DNA of 64,000 nt from positions 186,001-250,000 of the forward strand of contig NZ_BSTM01000009.1 in the NCBI RefSeq assembly GCF_030269515.1, given 5' to 3'. A program made the translations under genes and the position numbers. This document shows positions 52,340-62,013 of this stretch, in pieces. The notes beneath the pieces were generated by a model that searched no databases, was not told the origin of the DNA, and saw only the letters and a list, made by a program, of their open reading frames with translations. The stretch is from Actinomadura sp. NBRC 104412 (lineage in GTDB: Bacteria; Actinomycetota; Actinomycetes; Streptosporangiales; Streptosporangiaceae). The stretch's first letter is position 1, and every line of letters begins with the position of its first letter.

Positions 52340-53335
52340 CTACAGGGTCTTGGAGAGGGCCTTGATGGGCATGTGGAGGTCGGTCAGGAGGGCCAGGTCC
52401 TGTTCGGCGGGGCGGCCCAGGGTGGTCAGGTAGTTGCCGACGATGATGGCGTTGATGCCGCCCAGCATGCCGTCGCGGGTGCCGAGGTCGCCGAGGGTGA
52501 GTTCGCGGCCTCCGGCGTAGCGGAGGATGGTGCGGGGCAGGGCCAGGCGGAACGCGGCGATGGTCTTGAGGGCCTCGGTGCCCTCGACCAGGGGGCGGTC
52601 GGCGAACGGGGTTCCGGGGCGGGGCGCCAGGAAGTTCAGCGGGACCTCGTCGGGGTCGAGGGCGGCCAACTGGGCGGCGAACTCGGCGCGCTGCTCGACG
52701 GTCTCGCCCATGCCGATGATGCCGCCGCAGCACACCTCCATCCCGGCGTCCTTGACCATGCGGAGGGTGTCCCAGCGCTCCTCCCAGGTGTGGGTGGTGA
52801 CCACATTGGGGAAGTGGGAGCGGGCCGTCTCCAGGTTGTGGTTGTAGCGGTGCACGCCGAGGGCGGCCAGCTCGTCCACCTGGTCCTGGGTGAGCATGCC
52901 GAGGGAGCAGGCGATGTTGATCTCGACGGCGGCGTTGATGGCCGCGACGCCCTCGCGGACCTGGGACATCAGGCGTTCGTCGGGGCCGCGGACGGCGGCG
53001 ACGATGCAGAACTCGGTGGCGCCGGTCTTGGCGGTCTCCTTTGCGGCCTCGACCAGTTCGGGGATGTTCAGCCAGACCGCGCGCACGGGAGAGGTGAACT
53101 GGCCCGACTGCGAGCAGAAGTGGCAGTCCTCGGGGCAGCCGCCCGTCTTGAGGGAGACGATGCCCTCCACCTCGACCTCCGGGCCGCACCAGCGCATGCG
53201 GACCTCGTGGGCGAGCGCGAGCAGATCCTCAAGCCTGTCGTCCGGCAGCGTCAGGCACTCCAGCACCTGTGCCTCGGACAGGCCCTTCCCGCCCTCGAGC
53301 ACCTGCTGCCTGGCCACGTCGAGGATGTCGCTCAC
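52340..53335 (-). CDS. bioB: Biotin synthase
   Basis: From the GTG at 53335 (GAAGGAGG upstream) the protein has 331 residues. The radical-SAM motif CPEDCHFC places the [4Fe-4S] ligands at Cys67, Cys71 and Cys74. [23 protein letters not shown] and [12 protein letters not shown] are further BioB motifs, with the Arg of the [2Fe-2S] site in RYAGGRE. It inserts sulfur into dethiobiotin. bioD lies 26 bases upstream on the same strand. In mycobacteria its activity needs the small protein BsaP; the BsaP gene here is 4 kb away. Confidence 0.97.
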   Translation of the reverse strand: MSDILDVARQQVLEGGKGLSEAQVLECLTLPDDRLEDLLALAHEVRMRWCGPEVEVEGIVSLKTGGCPEDCHFCSQSGQFTSPVRAVWLNIPELVEAAKETAKTGATEFCIVAAVRGPDERLMSQVREGVAAINAAVEINIACSLGMLTQDQVDELAALGVHRYNHNLETARSHFPNVVTTHTWEERWDTLRMVKDAGMEVCCGGIIGMGETVEQRAEFAAQLAALDPDEVPLNFLAPRPGTPFADRPLVEGTEALKTIAAFRLALPRTILRYAGGRELTLGDLGTRDGMLGGINAIIVGNYLTTLGRPAEQDLALLTDLHMPIKALSKTL

Positions 53336-53361
53336 TGGTCCTCCTTCTCTGCGGTGATGCC

Positions 53362-54084
53362 TCACGGTAGGACACCGTGCGCGTCGCGGAACGCGGCGGG
53401 GTCGAACGAGCCGCCGAACGGGGGTGCCAGCGCGCGGTGCGCGGCCAGCAGGAACTCGGCGGGGTCAAGGGCGCCCGCGCCCGCGGGCATCGCGCCGGCC
53501 AGGGGACGGGCGGCGATCGTCTCCAGGTCGCGGATGTTGCTGCGCATCGCCAGGCCAGGCTCTTCCGGCCACTCCCCCAGCACCACACCGGCGAGCTGGA
53601 CGCCCCGGTGCGCCATCGCCTCCAGGGTGAGCGCCGTGTGGTTCAGGGTGCCCAGGTCGGGACGGGCCACCACGACCGCCGGGGCGCCGATCCAGCGGGC
53701 CAGGTCGGCGAGGGTCGTGCCCTCGTCGTCGTACCGGACCAGCAGGCCCCCGGCTCCCTCCACCAGGACGAGCCCCCGGGTGCGGCTCAGGTCCCGGATG
53801 CGGTCGGCCGCGTCCGCGAGCCGCGGCGGCGGGAGCCCCGCCCGGCGTGCCGCCGCCGCGGGCGACAGCGGGTCGGGGAAGCGGGCGAACTCGTGCAGGT
53901 CGTCGATTCCGGCCAGCCGCCGCACCTCGTCGAGGTCGCCGGGCTCGTCCGGGCCCACCCCGGTCTGGCCGGGTTTGACGACCGCGACGCCGGTTCCGCG
54001 CGCCGCCGCGAGCGCGGCCAGCGCCGCGGTGACGATCGTCTTCCCGACGCCGGTGCAGGTCCCGGTCACCACGAGCACGCTCAC
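53362..54084 (-). CDS. bioD: Dethiobiotin synthetase
   Basis: From the GTG at 54084 the protein has 240 residues. The P-loop GTCTGVGKT (residues 8-16), [17 protein letters not shown] and the LVVTGT start show the BioD fold. It closes the ureido ring of biotin from 7,8-diaminopelargonic acid. It is followed by bioB. No bioA (which makes the substrate) lies between them or elsewhere in the window. Confidence 0.95.
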   Translation of the reverse strand: MSVLVVTGTCTGVGKTIVTAALAALAAARGTGVAVVKPGQTGVGPDEPGDLDEVRRLAGIDDLHEFARFPDPLSPAAAARRAGLPPPRLADAADRIRDLSRTRGLVLVEGAGGLLVRYDDEGTTLADLARWIGAPAVVVARPDLGTLNHTALTLEAMAHRGVQLAGVVLGEWPEEPGLAMRSNIRDLETIAARPLAGAMPAGAGALDPAEFLLAAHRALAPPFGGSFDPAAFRDAHGVLP

Positions 54085-54223
54085 GAGCGCAAACCCTAGC
54101 GCGGGCCCTTGCGCCGTGGCCCAGCAGGATCCCACAGCTTTGACCGTGCCATTTTGGACGGAACCGGGGCGGGGTGCGTGGCGTCCAAGTCCCATGGCCG
54201 GTCCATCCGTACCCTTCAGAGGT

Positions 54224-55033
54224 GTGATCGATCGGGGGGTCGTCGCCGCGCTCGCCGGGGCCTGTCTTCTGGTCGCGTGCAGCGGCCAGGGACAGGAGCG
54301 GGCGCGGGACGAGGAGCCGGGAGGCGCCCGAACGACCGCTCCCGCGGATCAGGCTTCCGGAGGCGGCAGGGGGCCGGTGCTGCGCTGGCGGATGACCGCC
54401 GGTTTCGCGGGTCTCGGCCCGCCGGGCAGCCTGCCGGAGTTCTCGCTGTACCGGGACGGACGCGCCATCGCGAAGCCGCGGCGCGCCGCCGAGTGGGCCG
54501 CCCGCGAATACCGGCTGACACCCGCGGCGATGCGCCGCCTCCTCCAGGAGGCGCGAGCGGCGGGCCTGGACCGGCCGCGGACCATCGGGTCCGACCAGGT
54601 CGCGGACGCGATGATCCTGCAGATCACCTTCGGGCAGGCCCGTACGCGGGTCGTCGAGCCGGAAAGCCTGCCGGCCGCCCCGGCGGTGCGGTTCTGGAAG
54701 CGGCTGGACCCGGAGGCGTGGCCACCCACCGACCAGGCCGCGCCGGCGCGGCCGTACCGGGCGCCGCGCATGGCCGTCATCGCCGGGGACAGCCCGGCAC
54801 GACCCGGCCAGCCCGTCTCCGACTGGCCGCTGGACCGGCCGCTCGGGCGGGGCGAACGGGCGGCGGGCGGCCTCTGCACGGTGGTCACCGGCGAGGACAG
54901 GGACACCGTCGTCAAGCACATCGCGACGGCGAGTGCGGACCATCGCTGGCGCAGCGGTGGCAGGGTGTACTCGGTACGGCTGCGGCCCCTGCTCCCCGAA
55001 GAAAGGACATGCCAGGACGTCGCCAAGACCTGA
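54224..55033 (+). CDS. Secreted lipoprotein of unknown function
   Basis: From the GTG at 54224 the protein has 269 residues. A short signal with lipobox LLVACSG (Cys at 19) precedes an Arg/Glu/Gly-rich linker and a globular domain containing FSLYRDGRAIAKP, YRLTPAAMRRLLQEARAAGLDRP and FGQARTRVV. One further Cys pair (GGLCTVVTG, EERTCQDV) may form a disulfide. This looks like the actinobacterial hypothetical lipoprotein family with a DUF-type inhibitor-like fold; no function is known. TACCCT lies 8 bases before the start. Confidence 0.8.
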   Translation: MIDRGVVAALAGACLLVACSGQGQERARDEEPGGARTTAPADQASGGGRGPVLRWRMTAGFAGLGPPGSLPEFSLYRDGRAIAKPRRAAEWAAREYRLTPAAMRRLLQEARAAGLDRPRTIGSDQVADAMILQITFGQARTRVVEPESLPAAPAVRFWKRLDPEAWPPTDQAAPARPYRAPRMAVIAGDSPARPGQPVSDWPLDRPLGRGERAAGGLCTVVTGEDRDTVVKHIATASADHRWRSGGRVYSVRLRPLLPEERTCQDVAKT

Positions 55034-55042
55034 CCTGGTTGT

Positions 55043-55048
55043 TACCTT
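55043..55048 (+). promoter_or_regulatory. -10 box, leaderless transcript of the TPP enzyme
   Basis: TACCTT ends exactly 6 bases before the ATG at 55055 and there is no ribosome binding site. The box sits between the lipoprotein stop and the enzyme start. Confidence 0.5.
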
Positions 55049-55054
55049 TCGCAC

Positions 55055-56713
55055 ATGGAGCCTCGGCACGGCGGCGACACGGTCATCTCGGTGGTCCGCC
55101 GCCACGGCGTGGACACGATGTTCACCCTCTCCGGCGGGCATGTCTTCCCGATCTACGACGCGGCGCTCGACGGGGACGGCGGCGCCGCGCCCCGGCCCAG
55201 GATCCTCGACGTGCGGCACGAGCAGACGGCGGTGTTCGCGGCGGAGGCGACCGCGCGGCTGACGCGGGGACCGGGACTGGCGGTGCTGACGGCCGGGCCC
55301 GGCGTCACCAACGGGGTGAGCGGCATCGCGACGGCGCATTTCAACGGATCGCCCGTCGTGGTGCTCGGCGGGCGCGCGCCGCGCGGGCGGTGGGGGTCGG
55401 GCGCGCTCCAGGAACTGGACCATCCCCCGCTGGTCGCGCCGATCACCAAGGCCGCGCTGACCGCGTCCGGGCCGGAGACGCTGGCGTCGGACGTGGAGCG
55501 GGCCTTCGCCGTCGCCACGACGCCGCACCGGGGCCCGGTCTTCCTGGACGCTCACATGGAGGACCTGTTCGGCCCGCCCGCCGGCGCCGTACCGGAACCG
55601 AGGCCGCCGACGCGGGAGTCGCCCGACCCGGACGCGCTCGACGGGATCGCGGCGCTGCTGGCCGGGGCGCGGCGTCCCGTGCTGGTCCTCGGGTCGGACG
55701 TCTGGATGGACCGCGCCGACGAGGCCGCCCGCGCGTTCGCCGAGGAGTTCGCCCTGCCCGTGGTGGCCAACGGGCAGGGCCGGGGCATCCTGCCCGCCGG
55801 TCACGAACTGCTGGTGACCCGCGCCCGGGGGCGCGCGTTCGCCCGTGCCGACCTGGTGATCGTCGCGGGCACCCCGCTGGACTTCCGGCTCGGGTACGGA
55901 ACGTTCGGGAGCGGGACGGGCGAGCAGGCCAAGGTGGTGCACCTCGCCGACGCCCCGTCTCAGATCGCCGCCCACGTGCCGCTCGCCGGGTCGGCATCGG
56001 GTGACCTCTCCGAGGTGTTCACCGGGCTTGTGACGGCGGCGTACAAGGCCGGGGTCGCCCCCAGGTCCCACGCCGACTGGGCGGCCGGGCTCCACGACGT
56101 GGCCAGGACGGCGATCGCGGACGACGCCGCCCTGCTGGCCTCCGACGCCGACCCCATCCATCCGATGCGCGTGTACGGGGAACTGGCCAAGGTGCTGGAC
56201 GACGACGCCGTGGTCATCGGGGACGGCGGCGACTTCGTCTCGTACGCGGGCAAGTACGTCGAGCCGCGGCGCCCCGGCGGCTGGCTGGACCCCGGCCCGT
56301 ACGGGTGCCTGGGCACCGGTCCCGGGTACGCGGCGGCGGCCCGGCTGGCCCGCCCGTCCTCGCAGGTCGTGCTGCTGCTCGGGGACGGAGCCGCCGGATT
56401 CTCCCTGATGGATGCGGATACCCTGGTACGGCACGGCCTACCCGTGGTGATGGTCGTGGGCAACAACGGAGCCTGGGGGTTGGAGAAACATCCGATGCGG
56501 ATGCTCTACGGATACGACGTCGCGGCCGACCTGCGACCCGGCTGCCGCTACGACGAGGTCGTGCGGGCGCTGGGCGGGGCCGGTGAACTGGTCACCGAGC
56601 CGGACCGGATCGGCCCGGCGCTGCGCCGCGCCTTCGACTCCGGCGTCCCGTACCTGGTCAACGTGGTGACCGATCCCGATGTCGCCTACCCGCGCAGCAC
56701 CACCGGTGTCTGA
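55055..56713 (+). CDS. Acetolactate-synthase-like TPP enzyme (IlvG type)
   Basis: The protein has 552 residues, the length of the AHAS/POX family. The N-terminal pyrimidine domain has TMFTLSGGHVFPIYDAA and DVRHEQTAVFAAEATARLTRGPGLAVLTAGPGVTNGVSG with the catalytic Glu in RHEQTA. The C-terminal domain has LLLGDGAAGFSLMDADTLVRHGLPVVMVVGNNGAWGLEKHPM for TPP/Mg binding. The order and local matches are close to mycobacterial IlvG (Rv1820), which is not the main acetolactate synthase and has no known reaction. No ilvN-type regulatory subunit is present. Confidence 0.85.
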   Translation: MEPRHGGDTVISVVRRHGVDTMFTLSGGHVFPIYDAALDGDGGAAPRPRILDVRHEQTAVFAAEATARLTRGPGLAVLTAGPGVTNGVSGIATAHFNGSPVVVLGGRAPRGRWGSGALQELDHPPLVAPITKAALTASGPETLASDVERAFAVATTPHRGPVFLDAHMEDLFGPPAGAVPEPRPPTRESPDPDALDGIAALLAGARRPVLVLGSDVWMDRADEAARAFAEEFALPVVANGQGRGILPAGHELLVTRARGRAFARADLVIVAGTPLDFRLGYGTFGSGTGEQAKVVHLADAPSQIAAHVPLAGSASGDLSEVFTGLVTAAYKAGVAPRSHADWAAGLHDVARTAIADDAALLASDADPIHPMRVYGELAKVLDDDAVVIGDGGDFVSYAGKYVEPRRPGGWLDPGPYGCLGTGPGYAAAARLARPSSQVVLLLGDGAAGFSLMDADTLVRHGLPVVMVVGNNGAWGLEKHPMRMLYGYDVAADLRPGCRYDEVVRALGGAGELVTEPDRIGPALRRAFDSGVPYLVNVVTDPDVAYPRSTTGV

Positions 56714-57233
56714 GCGGCACGTCACCGTCCGCCTGGCACGCCCCGACGAGTACGCGCGGATCGGCGAGCTGACGGTCGAGGTGTACACGCGGGGCGGTCT
56801 GATCCCGCCCGGGTCCGCCTACCTGCACACGCTGGCCGACGCCGCCGACCGCGCGGCCAAGGCGGAGCTGCTGGTCGCCGAGGTGGACGGGGAGATCGCG
56901 GGGGCCGTCGCGTACGCGCCGCCGGACAGCCCGTACGCCGAGCTGGCGGCACCGGACGAGGGCGAGTTCCGCATGCTGGTCGTCCAGGAGTCCAGCCGCG
57001 GGAACGGTGTCGGGCGGGCGCTCGTCCAGGAGTGCGCCGACCGGGCGCGGCGGGCGGGGCTGGTCGCGCTGCGGCTGTCGACGCAGCCGAACATGCGCGT
57101 CGCCCAGCGGCTGTACGAGCGGATGGGGTTCACGCGGACCCCGGAGCTCGACTGGAGCCCGGTCGAGGGTGTGAACCTGCTCACCTACGTCCTGGACCTG
57201 AGGCCCGCGGGGGACGGCGTCAGGCCGAGCTGA
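56706..57233 (+). CDS. GNAT family N-acetyltransferase
   Basis: From the GTG at 56706 the protein has 175 residues; the start lies inside the last codons of the TPP-enzyme gene (8-base overlap), and a further ATG at 56679 is possible. [19 protein letters not shown] opens the fold, [32 protein letters not shown] holds the acetyl-CoA loop, and [27 protein letters not shown] the last core strand. Substrate unknown. It overlaps the end of the convergent BsaP gene by 14 bases. Confidence 0.92.
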   Translation: MSERHVTVRLARPDEYARIGELTVEVYTRGGLIPPGSAYLHTLADAADRAAKAELLVAEVDGEIAGAVAYAPPDSPYAELAAPDEGEFRMLVVQESSRGNGVGRALVQECADRARRAGLVALRLSTQPNMRVAQRLYERMGFTRTPELDWSPVEGVNLLTYVLDLRPAGDGVRPS

Positions 57234-57405
57234 GCACGCCGTGCTCGGAGCAGCGCGCCGTCCAGCCCATCGGGGTCACCTGCACCACCATCCGGCGGCG
57301 GCAGCGCGCGCAGTAGCGCGGCGGTTCCATCAGCCGCGCCTCGCGGCACTTCTCGTGTTCGCCTTCCTCTGCGGGCTTCCCGCAGCGGTCACAGTACCTC
57401 TCCAC
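57220..57405 (-). CDS. bsaP: Biotin synthase auxiliary protein, BsaP type
   Basis: From the GTG at 57405 the protein has 61 residues. Cys5, Cys8, Cys20, Cys32, Cys35 and Cys52 surround the conserved block EPPRYC and [16 protein letters not shown]. This matches the small actinobacterial proteins found next to bioB (Rv1590 in M. tuberculosis), reported to be needed for biotin synthase by handling its iron-sulfur cluster. Here it lies about 4 kb from bioB, between an acetyltransferase and a biotin carboxylase. TAGTCT 7 bases before the GTG suggests a leaderless transcript. Without a search I rate the identity as likely rather than certain. Confidence 0.75.
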   Translation of the reverse strand: MERYCDRCGKPAEEGEHEKCREARLMEPPRYCARCRRRMVVQVTPMGWTARCSEHGVLSSA

Positions 57406-57453
57406 GGCGGGCAGACTACCCCTGCTTACCAGCCGCCCTTGGAGCGGCCCGGT

Positions 57454-58815
57454 TCACGGGCGCATGCGGCCGACGATGCCGGTGTCGTACGAGCCGTCCA
57501 CGAACTCGGGGTGCTCAAGCAGTTCGGCGAGGAACGGCAGGTTGGTGTTGATCCCCTCGATCCGGAACGCGGCCACGGCCACCCGCGCCCGCTCCAGCGC
57601 GGCGGGACGGTCGCCGGCGTGCACGCACAGCTTCGCCAGCATCGGGTCGTAGTACGGCGTGACGGTGGTGCCCTCGGCGTAGCCCGCGTCGATGCGGATG
57701 CCGTCGCCGACCGGCTCCTCCCAGACCTTGATCTCGCCCGGGGACGGCATGAAGGTCACGGGGTCCTCGGCGTACACCCGCAGCTCGATCGCGTGCCCAC
57801 GGACGGCCACCGCGCCGCCGGGCGGCTCGCCGAACGAGGGCGGCTCGCCGGCGGCGATCCGTAGCTGCTGCTCCACCAGGTCGATCCCGGTGACCAGCTC
57901 GGTGACCGGATGCTCCACCTGCAGCCGGGTGTTCATCTCCAGGAAGAAGAAGTCCTGCGCGGCCGGGTCGACCAGGCACTCGACCGTCCCGGCGCCGCGG
58001 TAGCCGACCGCCTCCCCCGCGCGCACCGCCGCCTCCATCATCCGGGCGCGCAGCTCCGGCGTGATGCCCGGGGACGGGGTCTCCTCCACGACCTTCTGGT
58101 GGCGGCGCTGCACCGAGCAGTCGCGCTCGCCCAGCGCGAGCACCGTGCCGTCGGCCAGGCCGAGGATCTGCACCTCGACGTGCCGCGCGCCCTCCACGAA
58201 CCGTTCCAGCAGGATGTCGGCCCGCTTCCCCGAACCCCCGAAGAAGCGCGCCGAGGTGGTCCGCGCGGTCTCGTACGCCTGGCGGAGGGCGGGTTCATCG
58301 CGGGCGACGGCCATGCCGATGCCGCCCCCGCCTCCGGCGGCCTTCACCATGATCGGGTAGCCGATGCGCGCGGCCTCGGCCACGGCGGCGTCGGCGTCCG
58401 GGACGGGGTCGGTGACGCCGGGCGCGACCGGGACACCCGCCTCCGCCATCAGGTTACGGGCGTTGATCTTGTCGCCCATCCGCTCGATCGCGTCCGGCGG
58501 CGGCCCGATCCAGGCCAGCCCCGCCTCCATCACCCGGCGCGCGAACCCGGCGTTCTCCGCCAGGAACCCGTACCCGGGGTGGACGGCGCGGGCGTTGGTG
58601 CGCCGCGCCGCCTCCATGATCCGGGGGATGTCGAGGTAGCTGGAGGCGGCCCGGGCGGGGCCGATCAGGATCGCCTCGTCGGCCTCGGCGACGAACGGCA
58701 GCCCCGCGTCGGCCTCCGAGTACACCGCGATGGCCTTCAGCCCCAGGCCGCGGACGGTACGAATGATCCGGCTGGCGATCTCACCGCGGTTGGCCACGAG
58801 CACGGATTCGTGCAA
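57454..58815 (-). CDS. Acyl-CoA carboxylase biotin carboxylase subunit
   Basis: From the TTG at 58815 (AAGGAG 10 bases upstream; GTG at 58824 lies too close to it) the protein has 453 residues, the size of AccC without a biotin carrier domain. SVLVANRGEIASRIIRT, HPGYGFLAENAGFA, MVKAAGGGGGIGM, FFLEMNTRLQVEHPVTE and the C-terminal PMLAKLCVHAGDR cover the ATP-grasp fold. It carboxylates the biotin of a separate carrier. No carrier or carboxyltransferase gene is in the window. Its product uses biotin, and BsaP upstream helps make it. Confidence 0.93.
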   Translation of the reverse strand: MHESVLVANRGEIASRIIRTVRGLGLKAIAVYSEADAGLPFVAEADEAILIGPARAASSYLDIPRIMEAARRTNARAVHPGYGFLAENAGFARRVMEAGLAWIGPPPDAIERMGDKINARNLMAEAGVPVAPGVTDPVPDADAAVAEAARIGYPIMVKAAGGGGGIGMAVARDEPALRQAYETARTTSARFFGGSGKRADILLERFVEGARHVEVQILGLADGTVLALGERDCSVQRRHQKVVEETPSPGITPELRARMMEAAVRAGEAVGYRGAGTVECLVDPAAQDFFFLEMNTRLQVEHPVTELVTGIDLVEQQLRIAAGEPPSFGEPPGGAVAVRGHAIELRVYAEDPVTFMPSPGEIKVWEEPVGDGIRIDAGYAEGTTVTPYYDPMLAKLCVHAGDRPAALERARVAVAAFRIEGINTNLPFLAELLEHPEFVDGSYDTGIVGRMRP

Positions 58816-58904
58816 CGACCGCACACTCCTTCGTCCCCTGGCGGGCCCGCGCCCGCGCACTCGGGCAGAGACTAGCCCCCCGGCGGTCGCGGGGCCACCG
58901 GCCC

Positions 58905-60299
58905 CTACAGCCGGGGACGGCGGTCGACGACGCGGCTGAGCGCCTCGACCACGGCGGGGTCGTACTCGGCGGCCGAGTCGAGCCGCAGCCGTTCCAGGAC
59001 GGCGGCGCCCCGGTCGCGGTCACCGGAGTCGCCGACCAGGTCGTCGTAGGCGTTGGCCACCTTGATGATCCTGCTGGCCAGCGGCGGCGCCTGGGGGCGC
59101 CGCTCCGGCGCGTCGGCGGGATGGAGGGAGCCGGACGCGTCGCCGACGCCGTCGCCGGGCGCGGCCTGCGGCTGCGTGGACTGCTCGACCCGGTACGGAT
59201 GCGAGGACCGCTCCACGATCCGGGCGACATGGTCGAGCACGCCGGTCTGCCTGATGACCTCGGCGCCCAGCTCGGCGATGCGGCGCTGCTCGGCGGGCGA
59301 GGCCAGCACGGTGGCGCCGCCGGGGATGGGATCGCCCAGCGACAACTGCCCGATGTCGTGCATGAGCGCCGCGTACTCCAGATGCAGCAGCTCCTCCTCG
59401 GACATGCCCAGCTCCCGGCCCATCGCCACCGACAGCCGGGAGACACGCCGGGAATGCCCGGTCTCCACGTACCCGCCGACCTCGGTGACCCGCGACAGCG
59501 CCCGCACGGTCTGCAGATAGGTCGCGCGCACCCCGGCATAGCGGCGGAACGCGAACTGGGTGACCAGGATCGGCGCCGTGAACACCAGCAGCGCGGCCGG
59601 GCCCATCACCGTGGTCGCCACCGCGATCAGCATGGCGGTCGCGCTGGTGGCCGCGCACAGCGCCGCCTTGGCCTTGATCTCGTCCCGCATCGCGATACCG
59701 AACCGCGCCCGTACCGCCTCCGCCCGGATCAGCGCGGCGATCATCACCTCGCAGGCACAGGCGATGATCACCACGACGCCCATCATCGCGAGCAGCACCT
59801 GCCAGTGCAGCCGCAGCGACAGCAGCGGCCGGAAGCACAGCGCCACGGCGGTGACCGTGAACAGCCGGCGGGCCATGGCGTCCAGCCGGGGGGTGCGGCC
59901 CACCGCGACATGGGGCAGCGAGCCGACCAGCGTGCCGACGGCGGTCACCGCCACCACCTGCAACGGGGAATGCACGGCCGGGGCGACGCCGAGCGGCGCG
60001 TCGGGCGGCGCCCCCTCCGGCCCGATCCCGACCAGCAGCGCGTAGCCGATCCCGCCCGCGCTGGCGATCGGCGCGACCTCCCGGTTGCCGGGCATCACCA
60101 TCCGGAACAGCTCGCCCAGCGCGATCAGCACGCCGAACACCACGGCGACCTCGGCCTGCTCAAGGCCCACCGCCGCCACCTGCGTGATCGCGACGATCAC
60201 CACGAGCCCGGCGGTGGCGATCAGCATGAGCTGGCCGGAGTCGATGGTCCGCCAGGCGGCGCGCTCCTGGGTGCGCATCTGGGTGCTCATCGGCTCCAT
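58905..60299 (-). CDS. Membrane HD-domain phosphohydrolase with degenerate GYP motif
   Basis: The protein has 464 residues. About seven hydrophobic helices occupy residues 20-240 (MASE-like sensor), then an HD domain: GHSRRVSRLSVAMGRELGM, LEYAALMHDIGQLSLGDP with the metal-binding HD pair near 316. In HD-GYP proteins the next motif is HHExxDGxGYP; here the equivalent is SSHPYRVEQ with no GYP, so c-di-GMP hydrolysis is unlikely. A disordered Gly/Pro-rich stretch follows. It is encoded 18 bases after the complete HD-GYP gene, so both are probably made together. Confidence 0.87.
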   Translation of the reverse strand: MEPMSTQMRTQERAAWRTIDSGQLMLIATAGLVVIVAITQVAAVGLEQAEVAVVFGVLIALGELFRMVMPGNREVAPIASAGGIGYALLVGIGPEGAPPDAPLGVAPAVHSPLQVVAVTAVGTLVGSLPHVAVGRTPRLDAMARRLFTVTAVALCFRPLLSLRLHWQVLLAMMGVVVIIACACEVMIAALIRAEAVRARFGIAMRDEIKAKAALCAATSATAMLIAVATTVMGPAALLVFTAPILVTQFAFRRYAGVRATYLQTVRALSRVTEVGGYVETGHSRRVSRLSVAMGRELGMSEEELLHLEYAALMHDIGQLSLGDPIPGGATVLASPAEQRRIAELGAEVIRQTGVLDHVARIVERSSHPYRVEQSTQPQAAPGDGVGDASGSLHPADAPERRPQAPPLASRIIKVANAYDDLVGDSGDRDRGAAVLERLRLDSAAEYDPAVVEALSRVVDRRPRL

Positions 60300-60317
60300 C
60301 TTCCTGGACGGCGGCGG

Positions 60318-61790
60318 CTAGCGGCGGGCGCCGCCACCGGCGACATCCCCTGCCGCACCCGCCGGGTCGGTGCCCGCCGGGTGGCTGCTGGCGACCTTCG
60401 TTCCGGCGCCGCCGCCGTTTCCGTTCCCACCGGCGTTCCCACTGGCGCCGCCGCTCCCGGCGACGCGGAGCGGCGCGCTGAAGTCGTCGTGGTCCTGCTG
60501 GGTGGTCTCCACGATGTCGTCCTCGGGCAGCACGACGGGCTGGGGCGGATCCCAGCCGTCGCGTTCGAGCGCGCGCAGGAACGCGTCCACGATGGCGGGG
60601 TCGAAGTGGTCGCCCGCGCCGCGGCGCAGCTCCTGGACGGCCTCCTCCACGGTGCGGGCCGCCCGGTACGAACGGGTCGAGGTCATCGAGTCGAACGCGT
60701 CCGCCACCGAGATGACGCGGGCGAACTCGGGGATCTCGTCACCGGCCAGCCCCATCGGGTAGCCGCGGCCGTTCATCTTCTCGTGGTGGTGCATGATCCC
60801 GGCCAGCGCCTCGTCCAGGAAGCCGATGTCCCGCACGATGTCCAGGCCCCGCATCGGGTGCAGCTGGATCGCGGCGAACTCCTCCTCGGTGAGCGCCCCG
60901 GTCTTCTGCAGGACCTTGGTCGGGACGCCGAGCTTGCCCACATCGTGCAGCATCCCCGCGTACCGGATCGCCTCCACCCGGTCCGACCGCATCCCGATCT
61001 CCTGCGCGATCATCACCGACCCGCGCGACACCCGCTCCGAATGACCACGCGTGTAGTAGTCCTTGGTCTCCACCGCCTGGCACAACGCCGCCAGCGTCGC
61101 CGCGTGCGCCTGCCGCTGCGCCCGCGTCTGCTCGAACGCCCACCGCGCGATGAACAACGGCAGCAACACCAGCACCGCCGCGAACGGGCCGATCCCGACC
61201 CGGGACCACAGGCCGGCGATCAGCAGGCCGAACATGCCGTACCCCAGGCATCCGAAGGCGAGCTGCCCGCTGGCGGTCAGCAGCTCGCGCACCGACGCCT
61301 GCCGGCTCAGCAGCAGCACCCCGGCCACCAGCAGCAGGTTGACCAGGACGAAGGTGACCAGGGCGCCGAGGAACGGGCCGATCACGTGCTCGACCCAGCG
61401 GGCCTGCCCCGGCTCGAACCGCTGCCCGCCGAGCGCCTGGAAGACCACGCCGGACGCGTACCCGCACAGCGCGAACTGCGCGCCGTTGAACAGCCGCTTG
61501 ACCGGCGCGAACAGCCGCTGCCCCGTGACGATGGCGCAGACCCCGAGCAGCGCGGCGCCGGCCGGGCCGAGCAGCACCACCGTGGCCAGGCTGGCGGCGA
61601 AGCTCAGCGAGACCCGGGCGCGCTCGACGCTGAGGAGGGCGGGCGCCGAGTCGCAGATGAGGAAGAGCACGGCCAGGACGGCGAGGGTGCGCCATTCCAG
61701 CCCCTCGTAGGACGCCGTCGCGATGAGCCCGGCCGCCAGTGCGACCACGCCGCAGATGTACGCCCAGGCAGCGAGAGGTAGTCCGCGCAT
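60318..61790 (-). CDS. Membrane HD-GYP phosphodiesterase
   Basis: From the ATG at 61790 (GGAGGGGG upstream) the protein has 490 residues. Seven or eight hydrophobic helices (about 5-210) form the sensor. The HD-GYP domain (about 230-420) has GHSERVSRGS, MLHDVGKLGVP with the HD pair, HPMRGLDIVRDI and IMHHHEKMNGRGYPMGLAGDEIP, a complete motif set. It probably hydrolyses cyclic-di-nucleotides. The C-terminal 60 residues are Gly/Asn/Ala-rich and disordered. A longer frame to 1.9 kb upstream lacks a ribosome binding site. Confidence 0.92.
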   Translation of the reverse strand: MRGLPLAAWAYICGVVALAAGLIATASYEGLEWRTLAVLAVLFLICDSAPALLSVERARVSLSFAASLATVVLLGPAGAALLGVCAIVTGQRLFAPVKRLFNGAQFALCGYASGVVFQALGGQRFEPGQARWVEHVIGPFLGALVTFVLVNLLLVAGVLLLSRQASVRELLTASGQLAFGCLGYGMFGLLIAGLWSRVGIGPFAAVLVLLPLFIARWAFEQTRAQRQAHAATLAALCQAVETKDYYTRGHSERVSRGSVMIAQEIGMRSDRVEAIRYAGMLHDVGKLGVPTKVLQKTGALTEEEFAAIQLHPMRGLDIVRDIGFLDEALAGIMHHHEKMNGRGYPMGLAGDEIPEFARVISVADAFDSMTSTRSYRAARTVEEAVQELRRGAGDHFDPAIVDAFLRALERDGWDPPQPVVLPEDDIVETTQQDHDDFSAPLRVAGSGGASGNAGGNGNGGGAGTKVASSHPAGTDPAGAAGDVAGGGARR

Positions 61791-62013
61791 GCCGCCCCCT
61801 CCGGGAGTCGACGTCCCCATTGCCGTCGCCGGGGGTCTCAACACCGGCCGCCGGACCGCCGCCGGATCCGGGCACGCCTGCTGTTCCCGTCGTCGAATCG
61901 GCACAAGACTAACGCGAGCTGCACAGGCCACACAGGCATGCGGAGAATCGTGAGCAAAGCGTGAACCGATCACCACCAGGGGTGAACGTGGCGGAACGGC
62001 CCGGACGCCCGGC

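Noticed and set aside
53465..56434. 989-codon minus-strand frame
   Set aside because: Crosses the bioD, lipoprotein and TPP-enzyme genes in the wrong frame; no recognisable sequence.
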